A DNA stretch of 6,572 nt from the NCBI GenBank assembly GCA_029934165.1, contig JAOZMU010000116.1, forward strand, positions 2,032 through 8,603, read 5' to 3'. The DNA comes from Bacteroidales bacterium. Its GTDB lineage: Bacteria; Bacteroidota; Bacteroidia; Bacteroidales; JAOZMU01. Below, piece after piece: positions 1-6,389 of this stretch (the first letter of the stretch is position 1; every line of letters starts with the position of its first letter). The notes under the pieces were generated by a model. That model did no database searches and had not been told where the DNA came from. It saw only the letters and a program-made list of their open reading frames with translations. The translations under genes were made by a program, and so were the position numbers.

Positions 1-1416
1 ATCCAGAACGATGACGTGCAGATCGCCATTCTCATAGATGGAACCAAAGGCATGGAGAACCATATCGGGGCAGTGAAGACCGCGGTGGGCAAGTTCCTCC
101 GGGAATACCAGGGCAAGAACGGCATGACTGCGAACATAGCCATTGCGATTTACAGGGATTATCCGGTCGGGGATAAAGTTTTTGAAAAAATGACCGGTTT
201 CACCAGGGACCTGGATACCCTCCAACGGGCGGTGGGCAATGTGAGGATCATCACCAGCCAGGGCAGGGACCGGGGACCGGGAAAATATCCCGAAGCCCTG
301 TTTCTCGGTATCAGCAGAACCATGAACGAGTTTGAATGGAAAAGTTCGGATCAGGGGGAAAAGTACATCCTGCTGATCGGAGACCACGGCAACCATGAGC
401 AGTACGACCAATACCCCCAGGACAAGGAGTTCACAGCCCAAAAAATCGGACAGGCCCTGAAAGGCAAAACCATCACCTTGTGCGCGCTTCAGGTGAACAT
501 CACCAGAAAATGGCGGAAATACAATGAGATGTTTAAAAGACAGATCGGTGTCATCAAGGAAAACAACCAGACTCGGGGGCGTCTGATCAAAGTCCCCTCC
601 CGGTCATCCAATGCGATCTATGAAGGTCTCGGAGAACTGGTGAAAGATTTCCTCATTATCAAAGGGGCCTTGGTGGACATTCGGAACTCCGGCACTGTCA
701 GGGATGACGTGACATCTTATACAGTCGAAGGTTCCGGCAGTTCTAAAACTCCCACCGGCATGAGCGACATGTACAAAGGTGTGTTTGCCCAGAAGATGCT
801 GGAACGCTACGGTATCAACCCGGATGTGTTCCGGGCCGTGCAGATCTGTGATATTGGCTATGTGAATAACAAAAATTCCTGCGGCCACGAACAGTTATAT
901 GAAAGAGTACTGATAATAAAGAATGAAATCGAAAACTTGAAAGTGCAGATGCAGAGACTCTCGGACGCGATCAAATTCTATGATTCCTCGGCCGAGGAGC
1001 AATTCACAAAGACCGTGACCAAAGTGGTAAAGACTCTGACCGGGGACAAGATTGCACCGGATGAGAATATAGCGGAATTCATCCATAAAAAAACCGGGAT
1101 TCCTGTGAACACGCCATTTCTGAACAAGAGCCTGGATCAGCTTCTTGATGATGTTCGAAACCGGAGCAAACGGTTAACTTATCGGAAATATCTCCAGGAA
1201 CGGATTGTGCTTCTTGAGCAGGTCACAAAAGAAAAAAAACTCATATTTACCGAGGAGGACTGGGAACCCAATGATGAGGTTTTTCTCTACAGGAACTCGG
1301 GCGAAACCGTCTCCTATTTCTTTTCCCTGGAACAGCCACTTGCTGAACGGAGGGCATCTAAGTTGAGGGAGAGCCAGAAGCCATACGCCTGGATTCCCCA
1401 TGAATATCTGCCCTGA
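1..1416 (+). CDS. VWA-domain protein, TssR/PpkA-like (paralogue A, 5' end outside window)
   Basis: The reading frame is open from base 1, and its first residues (IQNDDVQIAIL) match IQNENVQIAIL inside the downstream paralogue, so the GTG at 16 is an internal codon and the true start lies upstream. A VWA fold is indicated by a beta strand ending in a MIDAS-like DGTKG (37-51), a YRDYP motif (about 151-165) and a strand ending in IGDHGNH (about 376-396), whose Asp would be the distal metal-ligand position. The C-terminal part has a CDIGYV...CGH segment with two cysteines (about 847-888), a likely coiled-coil helix, and the ending YAWIPHEYLP. VWA domains bind protein partners through a metal ion. 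Domain order recalls TssR of Bacteroidetes type VI secretion and the C-terminus of PpkA, but no other secretion gene is visible, so that role is not shown. By analogy with paralogue B it probably has an export signal upstream. Alignment with B is nearly gap-free except at a short linker (about 690-760). Confidence 0.9.
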   Translation: MQNDDVQIAILIDGTKGMENHIGAVKTAVGKFLREYQGKNGMTANIAIAIYRDYPVGDKVFEKMTGFTRDLDTLQRAVGNVRIITSQGRDRGPGKYPEALFLGISRTMNEFEWKSSDQGEKYILLIGDHGNHEQYDQYPQDKEFTAQKIGQALKGKTITLCALQVNITRKWRKYNEMFKRQIGVIKENNQTRGRLIKVPSRSSNAIYEGLGELVKDFLIIKGALVDIRNSGTVRDDVTSYTVEGSGSSKTPTGMSDMYKGVFAQKMLERYGINPDVFRAVQICDIGYVNNKNSCGHEQLYERVLIIKNEIENLKVQMQRLSDAIKFYDSSAEEQFTKTVTKVVKTLTGDKIAPDENIAEFIHKKTGIPVNTPFLNKSLDQLLDDVRNRSKRLTYRKYLQERIVLLEQVTKEKKLIFTEEDWEPNDEVFLYRNSGETVSYFFSLEQPLAERRASKLRESQKPYAWIPHEYLP

Positions 1417-1568
1417 TGACGGATTCTGTGATTCTGAAAAATGACAGCGGAATTTTCCTGAAAAATGACAGCGGATCAGGGGGATGAAACGGATTTTCCC
1501 TGAAAATGAAGGCGGACCGGGGACCGATATCCGTTCAATCCTCATATCCGCTGTCATATTTCCCGAAA
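1417..1568 (+). repeat. Duplicated spacer with long imperfect inverted repeat (copy 1)
   Basis: This spacer and the one at 3894-4024 are clearly homologous, from the bases just after the VWA stop codon (both read CTGATGACGGATTCTGTG across the stop) to about GAAACC before the next gene. It contains an imperfect inverted repeat with a left arm at 1460-1494 and a right arm at 1529-1562. The arms share the cores TGACAGCGGAT / ATCCGCTGTCA and ACGGAT / ATCCGT, and are separated by about 34 bases. The pairing is weaker here than in copy 2. The right arm is followed by CCGAAACCC rather than a T run, so it does not look like an ordinary intrinsic terminator. It may be a REP/MITE-like element or an RNA hairpin between genes; I cannot tell which. 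Confidence 0.75.
1434..1475 (+). repeat. Two direct copies of an 18-bp motif
   Basis: CTGAAAAATGACAGCGGA occurs at 1434-1451 and again, identically, at 1458-1475, with ATTTTC between them (24-bp period). Related forms follow at about 1500-1516 (TGAAAATGAAGGCGGA), and an inverted form lies at about 1546-1562. Copy 2 of the spacer has only one direct copy at the first position, so spacer 1 has gained a unit or spacer 2 has lost one. This could be a repeated binding site or a slippage product. Confidence 0.8.
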
Positions 1569-1602
1569 CCCAAAAAACCGTCAGTTCCAGTTTTAATTTA
1601 CA

Positions 1603-1610
1603 GAGGAGGT
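1603..1610 (+). promoter_or_regulatory. Ribosome binding site fixing the start of VWA paralogue B
   Basis: GAGGAGGT lies three bases before ATG 1614 and is a near-perfect Shine-Dalgarno sequence, though closer than usual. It decides between ATG 1614 and the in-frame ATG 1506. Translation from 1506 would read through the inverted-repeat spacer and bury the signal peptide behind 36 residues. Confidence 0.8.
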
Positions 1611-1613
1611 AAT

Positions 1614-3893
1614 ATGAAACGCGTCTCACTTTTTGCCCTGTTGTCTTTCTGCCTAATTTCTCTTCTTTTTCCTGCAACATTCCATGGGGCTGACTCTGAA
1701 GACTATGTCACCATCACGACCGCTTCCCCAAAACTCTATACCCATGACAGCACAGGATCGCCTCCTGTCCGCACAGATGAAAACCTCTTTGGCAAATCAT
1801 TTGAAATTATGAACGAAAGCGGGCAGTTTTACCAGATCCAGATTACCGGAGGCGACAGTGCCTTTATAGAAAAAAAACGATTCCAGTTTCTGAAGAATCT
1901 CAGAAACTCCGGATATATCATGGCCCGGCGGATGCCGGATTCCAAGCTCATTAAAAAGGCCCTGATTGTGAACAGACCCCAAAGTGGAAACATCGAATCA
2001 GACATTGGGTATTATGACAACCCGGGCCTTTCAGGAAGACCCCGGGGAAAGATATCCATCTTCGAAGTCCGCTTTATCTTTGCAGAGTCAAAAAAGGCCA
2101 TGCTGGTGGGCCGCACGGACCGAATGCTCAGAGACAATTCCGAATCTGTGCTGACTGGCTGGATTGACAAAAATCATGTCATTTCCTGGAACACCCTCAT
2201 CGGCGTTGAATTTGGCAAAGACAATTACAGGGACCGGGCAGGGTGCGAAATTGGTAAGATATTCAGTTCCGAACGCAAACTTGCCAGGAAAGCCCCCCCC
2301 ATGTTCACAGAGGGAAAGACCCCTGAGCCAATGCCTTACTATGCCAACCGTTTTCCAACCCTGAAGAAACTGGACAACGGGGCCCGATACAAAATCGCTT
2401 ATATCGGCAATGCCTTTGGAGAGGGGGGAAAGGTTTACAGCGCGACCGAGGTGGATGCTGAGAAAAATAAAGTCATGAAGGTGATCCAGAATGAAAATGT
2501 GCAGATCGCCATTCTTATTGACGGGACCAAAGGCATGGAGAATCATATCGCAGCAGTGAAGACCGCACTGAAAAATTTCCTTGGGGAATATCAGGGCAGG
2601 GATGGCATGACCGCGAATATTGCCATCGCAGTTTACAGGGATTACCCGGTCGGGGACAGGGTGTTTGAAAAAATGACCGGCTTCACCAAGGATTTGAATA
2701 CCCTCCGAAAAGCTGTGAACAATGTAAGAATCATCACCAGCCACGGGGATGACAGCGGGCCAGGGAAATATCCTGAAGCTGTGTTTCTCGGCATCAGCAG
2801 GACCATGAACGAACTTCGATGGAAGAGCAGGAAAAAGGGGGAAAAATACATCCTGCTGATCGGAGACCACGGCAACCATGAGCAGTATGACCAATACCCC
2901 CAGGACAGGAAATTCTCGGCCGAAGGCATCGGACAGACCCTGAGAGAGAAGGCCATCACCCTGTATGCACTTCAGGTGAACATTACCGGAAAATGGCAAA
3001 AATACAACAGGATGTTTCAAAGACAGGTCCGTGTCATCAAACAGAACAACCAGGGACGGGGGCGTCTGAACAAAGTTCCCTCCCGATCAGCCAGTGCCAT
3101 ATCCGAGAGTCTTGGTGATCTGGTGAAGGATTTCCTCATCATCAGAGAGGAGCTGAAAGAGATTCGAAGTTCCGGCGGCATCAGGAGGAAAACAGTGCCT
3201 CGCACAGCCAAAAGCGCTGACAGTGCCGGCGGTATGACCGATATGTACAAGGGCGTATTTTCCCAGAAGATGCTGGAACGCTATGGCATCAACCCGGATG
3301 TGTTCCGGGCTGTGCAGATCTGCGATATCGGCTATGTGAATGAAAAAAATCGCTGCGGGCACAAACAACTGTATGAGAAGGTGCTGATAAAAAAGAATGA
3401 TATCGAAGCCCTGAAGGTTCAGATGCAGCAGCTCTCCGACGCGATCAGATTCTATGATCCCTCGACAGAGGAGGAATTCGTAAAAACCGTGATCAAGGTG
3501 GTGAAGGCACTGACCAGGGACAAAATTGGACCAGATGAGAATATTGCCGAATTCATCCATAAAAAAATCGGCATCCCTGTTCATTCACCATTTCTGAGAA
3601 AAAGCCTGAATGATCTTCAGGATGATATCAGGAATCCCAGCAGGCGGAAACTTTACCGTAAATATCTCCAGGAACGGATTGTGTTTCTTGAGCAGGTCAC
3701 CAAAGAAAGGGTTCTCTCATTTAAGCTGCCGGAAGACTGGGACCCGGAAGATCAGGTCATTAATTACAGGGATACGGGCAAACCCATTCTCTATTTCTTT
3801 TCCTTAGAACAGCCGCTTCCGAAACGGGGCAAAGTTCAGCTGAGAGCTTCTCAGAAGCAGTATGCATGGATTCCCCATGAATATCTGCCCTGA
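1614..3893 (+). CDS. Exported VWA-domain protein, TssR/PpkA-like (paralogue B, complete)
   Basis: This is a 759-residue protein. Residues 1-26 form a signal peptide (MKR, a long hydrophobic core, then ATFHGA before DSEDY), so it is probably periplasmic or surface-located. There is no clear lipobox. Residues ~30-90 and ~150-240 are beta-rich and SH3-like; the second ends in GWIDKNHVISW, a typical SH3b-type ending. The VWA domain starts near 296, with D303-G-T-K-G307 in the MIDAS position, YRDYP at 341-345 and GDHGNH at 417-422. The last canonical MIDAS Ser is Gly here. A C-terminal region carries C570 and C581 (the latter in CGH), which could form a disulfide after export, then a heptad-like helix (~590-615) and a conserved end YAWIPHEYLP. 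Signal peptide, beta-barrel-like N-terminus, VWA and ~750-residue length fit the general layout of TssR of Bacteroidetes T6SS, but this is family-level inference. No kinase domain is present, unlike PpkA. The ATPase gene starts 148 bp downstream, beyond a repeat spacer, so co-transcription is possible but unproven. Confidence 0.92.
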   Translation: MKRVSLFALLSFCLISLLFPATFHGADSEDYVTITTASPKLYTHDSTGSPPVRTDENLFGKSFEIMNESGQFYQIQITGGDSAFIEKKRFQFLKNLRNSGYIMARRMPDSKLIKKALIVNRPQSGNIESDIGYYDNPGLSGRPRGKISIFEVRFIFAESKKAMLVGRTDRMLRDNSESVLTGWIDKNHVISWNTLIGVEFGKDNYRDRAGCEIGKIFSSERKLARKAPPMFTEGKTPEPMPYYANRFPTLKKLDNGARYKIAYIGNAFGEGGKVYSATEVDAEKNKVMKVIQNENVQIAILIDGTKGMENHIAAVKTALKNFLGEYQGRDGMTANIAIAVYRDYPVGDRVFEKMTGFTKDLNTLRKAVNNVRIITSHGDDSGPGKYPEAVFLGISRTMNELRWKSRKKGEKYILLIGDHGNHEQYDQYPQDRKFSAEGIGQTLREKAITLYALQVNITGKWQKYNRMFQRQVRVIKQNNQGRGRLNKVPSRSASAISESLGDLVKDFLIIREELKEIRSSGGIRRKTVPRTAKSADSAGGMTDMYKGVFSQKMLERYGINPDVFRAVQICDIGYVNEKNRCGHKQLYEKVLIKKNDIEALKVQMQQLSDAIRFYDPSTEEEFVKTVIKVVKALTRDKIGPDENIAEFIHKKIGIPVHSPFLRKSLNDLQDDIRNPSRRKLYRKYLQERIVFLEQVTKERVLSFKLPEDWDPEDQVINYRDTGKPILYFFSLEQPLPKRGKVQLRASQKQYAWIPHEYLP

Positions 3894-4024
3894 TGACGGA
3901 TTCTGTGGTTCTGAAAAATAACAGCGGATTGGGAGGATTAAACGGATTTTCCCGAAAAATGACGAATGACGGCGGACCGATATCCGTTTAATCCTCATAT
4001 CCGCTGTCATATTTCCTGAAACCA
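3894..4024 (+). repeat. Duplicated spacer with long inverted repeat (copy 2)
   Basis: This is the best-preserved copy of the element. The left arm (3913-3947) and right arm (3982-4015) pair with about 29 of 34 positions matching and one gap. They include a perfect 14-bp inner stem (AGGATTAAACGGAT / ATCCGTTTAATCCT) and a near-perfect outer stem around ACAGCGGAT / ATCCGCTGT. The loop of about 34 bases contains GAAAAATGAC and GAATGACGGCGGA, which are direct variants of the outer motif. No T tract follows. The spacer is homologous to 1417-1568 right from the VWA stop codon, so it was probably duplicated together with the VWA gene. It sits just before the ATPase ribosome binding site, so the hairpin could affect translation or mRNA stability. 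Confidence 0.82.
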
Positions 4025-4041
4025 TAAAAAGGAGCAGAAAA

Positions 4042-5634
4042 ATGCGAAAATTCTCATCTTACGGTCCTGTCAATACAAGACTTCATTACCACGCTCCCCG
4101 CAAAGCGCTGACTGACAGGGCTTATGACGAACTCACAGGCCATGATCCCCTGGAGGGCGGCCATTACATCACAGTCTGGGCACCCCGTCAGACAGGTAAG
4201 ACCTGGGTGATGCAGCAGGTTGTGAGCCGCATCAGGGAGCAGGGGGATTTTGAGGCAGGCATCATCACAATGCAGTCCGCAAAAGAGATCAAATCAGAAG
4301 AAAGAGTTTTGAAATTTTTCGTGCGATGCCTCAGCGAGTGGTTTGAGAAAGACCTGCCGGATATCAGGGAATGGGATATGCTGTACAGCGTTTTCACAAA
4401 GCGCTGTTTTTCAAAACCTGTGATACTGATACTGGATGAATTTGACGCGCTCGGAGAGGATTTTATCAACAAATTTGCAAACGAATTCAGGGATATGTAT
4501 ATGAGACGGAAGAACCAGCCAGGGCTTCCGTCAGAAGAGAAAACCTGTCTGCTTCACGGCCTGGCCCTGATCGGGGTCAGAAGCGTACTCGGGATCGAAA
4601 ATGTCACAGGTTCGCCCTTCAATGTCCAGCGGAGCGTGCATATTCCCAACCTGACCTACAGGGAGACAGAGGAGATGTTCGCAGACTATGAAAAGGAGAG
4701 CGGCCAGCAGATCATGCCTGATGTGATCCGGCGGATACATGATGAAACCCGGGGACAGCCGGGCCTGACCTGCTGGTTTGGCGAGCTTGTCACGGAAACC
4801 TATAATAAAAATTTCCCGGAACCGTTTTCCGCTAGAAATTTCGAGATCGTCAGCGCGGCCGCGGTCAAGGCGCTCCCCAACAACAATATCCTGAACATTG
4901 TCAGCAAGGCCGGGAGGGAACCGTACAAATTTGTGATCCTGGAACTGTTCAGAACAGTGAAAAAAACTGAATTCACTTATGATGACAGCCTGCTCAACTA
5001 TCTTTACATGAACGGAGTCATCTCTTATGAGACAGAGAACGGAACCGACTATTATGCAAGATTCGCGTGTCCCTTTGTCCAGAAACGCCTGTTCAACCAC
5101 TTCTCCCGTGAAATATTCGGAGAGATGGGAAAAATGTTCGAGCCGTTCGAGGACCTGAGTGACACGGTCAGCGACGAAAGCCTGAACATCCCGAACCTGA
5201 TGCGGCGGTTTCAGAACCATCTGAGAAAGAACCGCGAATGGCTGCTGAAAGACGCGCCCAGGCGGAAGGATCTGAGAATATGCGAGGCTGTGTATCATTT
5301 CGGCCTGTACCGGTGGCTGTGCGATTTTCTGGAAACTCAGTATGCCCGTGTATGGCCCGAATTTCCCACCGGCAATGGCAAGGTTGATCTTATCGTGAGG
5401 TACGCAGACCGGACATACGCCCTGGAGCTCAAATCCTACACCCATGAGAGGGGATATAAGGAGGCCCTGGACCAGGCGGCCCTGTATGGCAAAGACCTCG
5501 GGCTTGCCGAGGTGTCGCTGGTTTTTTTTGTGGAATATATTGACGATGCGGCCCGTGAAAAGTACGAAAAGACCTATACGCATAAGGAGAGCGGCGTGAG
5601 GGTGATCCCGATCTTTGTTGACATCGGGGAGTGA
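4042..5634 (+). CDS. AAA-like ATPase with C-terminal PD-(D/E)XK nuclease-like domain
   Basis: This is a 530-residue protein with no signal peptide, expected in the cytoplasm. The start is ATG 4042, with AAGGAG ending 7 bases upstream. The N-terminus (GPVNT..HYHAPR, then GGHYITVWAPRQTGKT) is typical of a large family of bacterial AAA-like ATPases. Walker A is APRQTGKT at 47-54 and Walker B is VILILDEFD at 127-135, with D132 and E133. LIGVRSV near 177-183 fits a sensor-1 region. A winged-helix-like segment follows at about 295-350. The C-terminus has a PD-(D/E)XK arrangement: E440, GNGKVDL with D449, LELKS with E462 and K464, and Q478 in EALDQAALYGKDL. All core residues are present, so nuclease or nucleic-acid-binding activity is plausible. 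Members of this family are often present in many copies per genome and have no settled function; defence or mobile-element roles have been suggested by context only. A VWA gene tail lies directly behind its stop. Confidence 0.9.
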   Translation: MRKFSSYGPVNTRLHYHAPRKALTDRAYDELTGHDPLEGGHYITVWAPRQTGKTWVMQQVVSRIREQGDFEAGIITMQSAKEIKSEERVLKFFVRCLSEWFEKDLPDIREWDMLYSVFTKRCFSKPVILILDEFDALGEDFINKFANEFRDMYMRRKNQPGLPSEEKTCLLHGLALIGVRSVLGIENVTGSPFNVQRSVHIPNLTYRETEEMFADYEKESGQQIMPDVIRRIHDETRGQPGLTCWFGELVTETYNKNFPEPFSARNFEIVSAAAVKALPNNNILNIVSKAGREPYKFVILELFRTVKKTEFTYDDSLLNYLYMNGVISYETENGTDYYARFACPFVQKRLFNHFSREIFGEMGKMFEPFEDLSDTVSDESLNIPNLMRRFQNHLRKNREWLLKDAPRRKDLRICEAVYHFGLYRWLCDFLETQYARVWPEFPTGNGKVDLIVRYADRTYALELKSYTHERGYKEALDQAALYGKDLGLAEVSLVFFVEYIDDAAREKYEKTYTHKESGVRVIPIFVDIGE

Positions 5635-5636
5635 AC

Positions 5637-5690
5637 ACCGGCAAAGCCCGGAAGCAATACGCGTGGATTTCTTTGGAGTATCTGCCCTGA
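5637..5690 (+). pseudogene. Orphan 3' tail of a third VWA paralogue
   Basis: Three bases after the ATPase stop, in a different frame, the sequence reads TGKARKQYAWISLEYLP followed by TGA at 5688-5690. It aligns with the ends of the two upstream VWA proteins (SQKQYAWIPHEYLP and SQKPYAWIPHEYLP). DNA identity extends through the stop to CTGCCCTGATGA, which is shared by all three. Third-position differences (for example TACGCG against TATGCA) show that it diverged before or since the duplication and is not a recent copy. No start or body is present: an in-frame TGA lies at 5619-5621 inside the ATPase gene. It is best read as a remnant of a third VWA unit whose body was replaced by the ATPase gene. 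After TGATGA the spacer homology is lost, apart from a possible trace GCTGTCATA at 5701-5709. Confidence 0.8.
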
Positions 5691-5798
5691 TGAAATGCCT
5701 GCTGTCATAAAGAGGTCTGCGATGATACCCCATTTCTTTCAACAGGCTGTCTGATGAGGCGGCTTTCGGATGACCTGCCATCTGATAAGGGTAACAAC

Positions 5799-6134
5799 AT
5801 GAAAACACTTGGAATTTATTCGACAAATGAGTTCTGCCAGCACATTGACGAGCTTGTTCATGATACAGAAAAAGGCAATCTTGCCTTAATAACAAAACAT
5901 GACCGTCCGACATTCCTTACAATACCTTTTGATGAACGATTGCTCACATACGGCATAAACAGGGCAGTGGCAATCCACCTGTTTGAGTCAGATATTGTCA
6001 CGATGTCACGGGCAGCAAAGATAGCAGATCTGTCCATTGAAAATTTCATGGAAGTCTTAGGTGAGGCAGGAATACCGGCGGCAGATTATCCGCCTGAGGA
6101 TCTGGAAGAAGAACTGGGGATTAATGAGTTATGA
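5799..6134 (+). CDS. Antitoxin: Phd/YefM-like N-terminus with UPF0175 C-terminus
   Basis: This is a 111-residue protein. ATG 5799 is chosen over the upstream in-frame ATG 5754 because AAGGG sits 7 bases before it and the conserved domain begins at MKTLGIYSTNEF. Residues 1-48 (STNEFCQHIDELV...LALITKHDRPTFLTIPFDERLL) resemble the DNA-binding, autoregulatory Phd/YefM fold. Residues ~52-106 (INRAVAIHLF....VTMSRAAKIADLSIENFMEVLGEAGIPAADYPPEDLEEEL) are a UPF0175 domain, an HTH-like module paired with DUF3368 toxins in type II systems. The stop overlaps the next ATG by 4 bp (ATGA 6131-6134), the coupling expected for an antitoxin-toxin pair. The frame is intact although its toxin partner is broken. 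It could still repress its own promoter or neutralise a related toxin elsewhere, which is inference. No operator palindrome is clear in 5691-5798. Confidence 0.85.
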   Translation: MKTLGIYSTNEFCQHIDELVHDTEKGNLALITKHDRPTFLTIPFDERLLTYGINRAVAIHLFESDIVTMSRAAKIADLSIENFMEVLGEAGIPAADYPPEDLEEELGINEL

Positions 6135-6367
6135 TACTGATTGTCGCAGATGCAGGTCCTCTTATCGGAATAAGCCCTGTCAGCAGACTTCATCTTCTTC
6201 AGCAGTTGCATGGCACATTGCGCCTGCTGGACAACAGACCGATTCAGTGCAACATGGAAATATCTGTGTCTGCCGGCCAGGTGATAAGGACCGGCAAAGT
6301 GGGGATGATGCTTCAGAGAGACTGAAAAAGGCTGATCCGCCGGGTGACTGAAGGCTCGGGAGTATGA
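6131..6367 (+). pseudogene. DUF3368 PIN-like toxin, centrally deleted and broken at the 3' end
   Basis: The gene begins within the antitoxin stop (ATGA). Its first ~30 residues (MILIVADAGPLIGISPVSRLHLLQQLHGTL) match the DUF3368/PIN start, including the first catalytic Asp in ADAGPLI. The open frame then ends after only 64 codons (TGA 6323-6325), against roughly 150 for the family. LLDNRP at about residues 32-37 looks like the family's late LLDDR segment and VIRTGKVGMML like the following GT.G.LL segment, so some 70 middle residues appear to be missing without a frame break. Beyond the stop, the same frame continues KRLIRRVTEGSGV to a TGA at 6365-6367, which resembles the usual KKGLI... C-terminus. 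The TGA falls where a Lys codon is expected. Loss of the central acidic residues should abolish RNase activity. The identity of the N-terminus is firm; the matching of the later part is moderate. Confidence 0.72.
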
Positions 6368-6376
6368 ATCTTGTTT

Positions 6377-6381
6377 AAGGA
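6377..6381 (+). promoter_or_regulatory. Ribosome binding site of the hicB-like gene
   Basis: AAGGA lies 8 bases before ATG 6390 and supports that start. The interval between the toxin remnant and this site holds no visible terminator, so the hicB-like gene could be read from the upstream operon. Confidence 0.6.
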
Positions 6382-6389
6382 AAAAAAAT

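Noticed and set aside
16..18. GTG at 16 as the start of VWA paralogue A
   Set aside because: The frame is open to base 1, and the upstream residues match the interior of paralogue B. It lies inside the first VWA strand and has no ribosome binding site.
1434..1475. CRISPR array
   Set aside because: There are only two direct units with a 6-base gap; the other forms are degenerate or inverted, and no cas gene is present.
1506..1613. 36-residue N-terminal extension of VWA paralogue B
   Set aside because: It runs through the inverted-repeat spacer, lacks a ribosome binding site at 1506 and would hide the signal peptide. ATG 1614 has a strong Shine-Dalgarno sequence.
2088..3020. Open frame of 310 codons on the - strand
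   Set aside because: It is antisense to paralogue B. A similar antisense frame also opens opposite conserved parts of paralogue A, as expected for shadows of the same codons. No domain was recognised.
3913..4015. Inverted repeat as an intrinsic terminator
   Set aside because: No T tract follows either arm on either strand, and the loop is long. It is better described as a repeat element of unknown role.
5691..5798. Promoter or operator for the toxin-antitoxin pair
   Set aside because: Near-repeats of TCTGAT(G/A)AGG occur at about 5751 and 5781, but I see no convincing -35/-10 pair or palindrome, so no site is called.
4531..5913. Long open frame of 460 codons on the - strand
   Set aside because: It lies antisense to the ATPase gene, whose motifs are clear. 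Its translation has no recognisable domain and it runs across the VWA tail and the antitoxin start. It is a shadow of codon bias.
6061..6351. Open frame of 96 codons on the + strand overlapping the antitoxin and toxin genes
   Set aside because: It is in the wrong frame for both recognised families. Its translation shows no domain and it has no suitable ribosome binding site.
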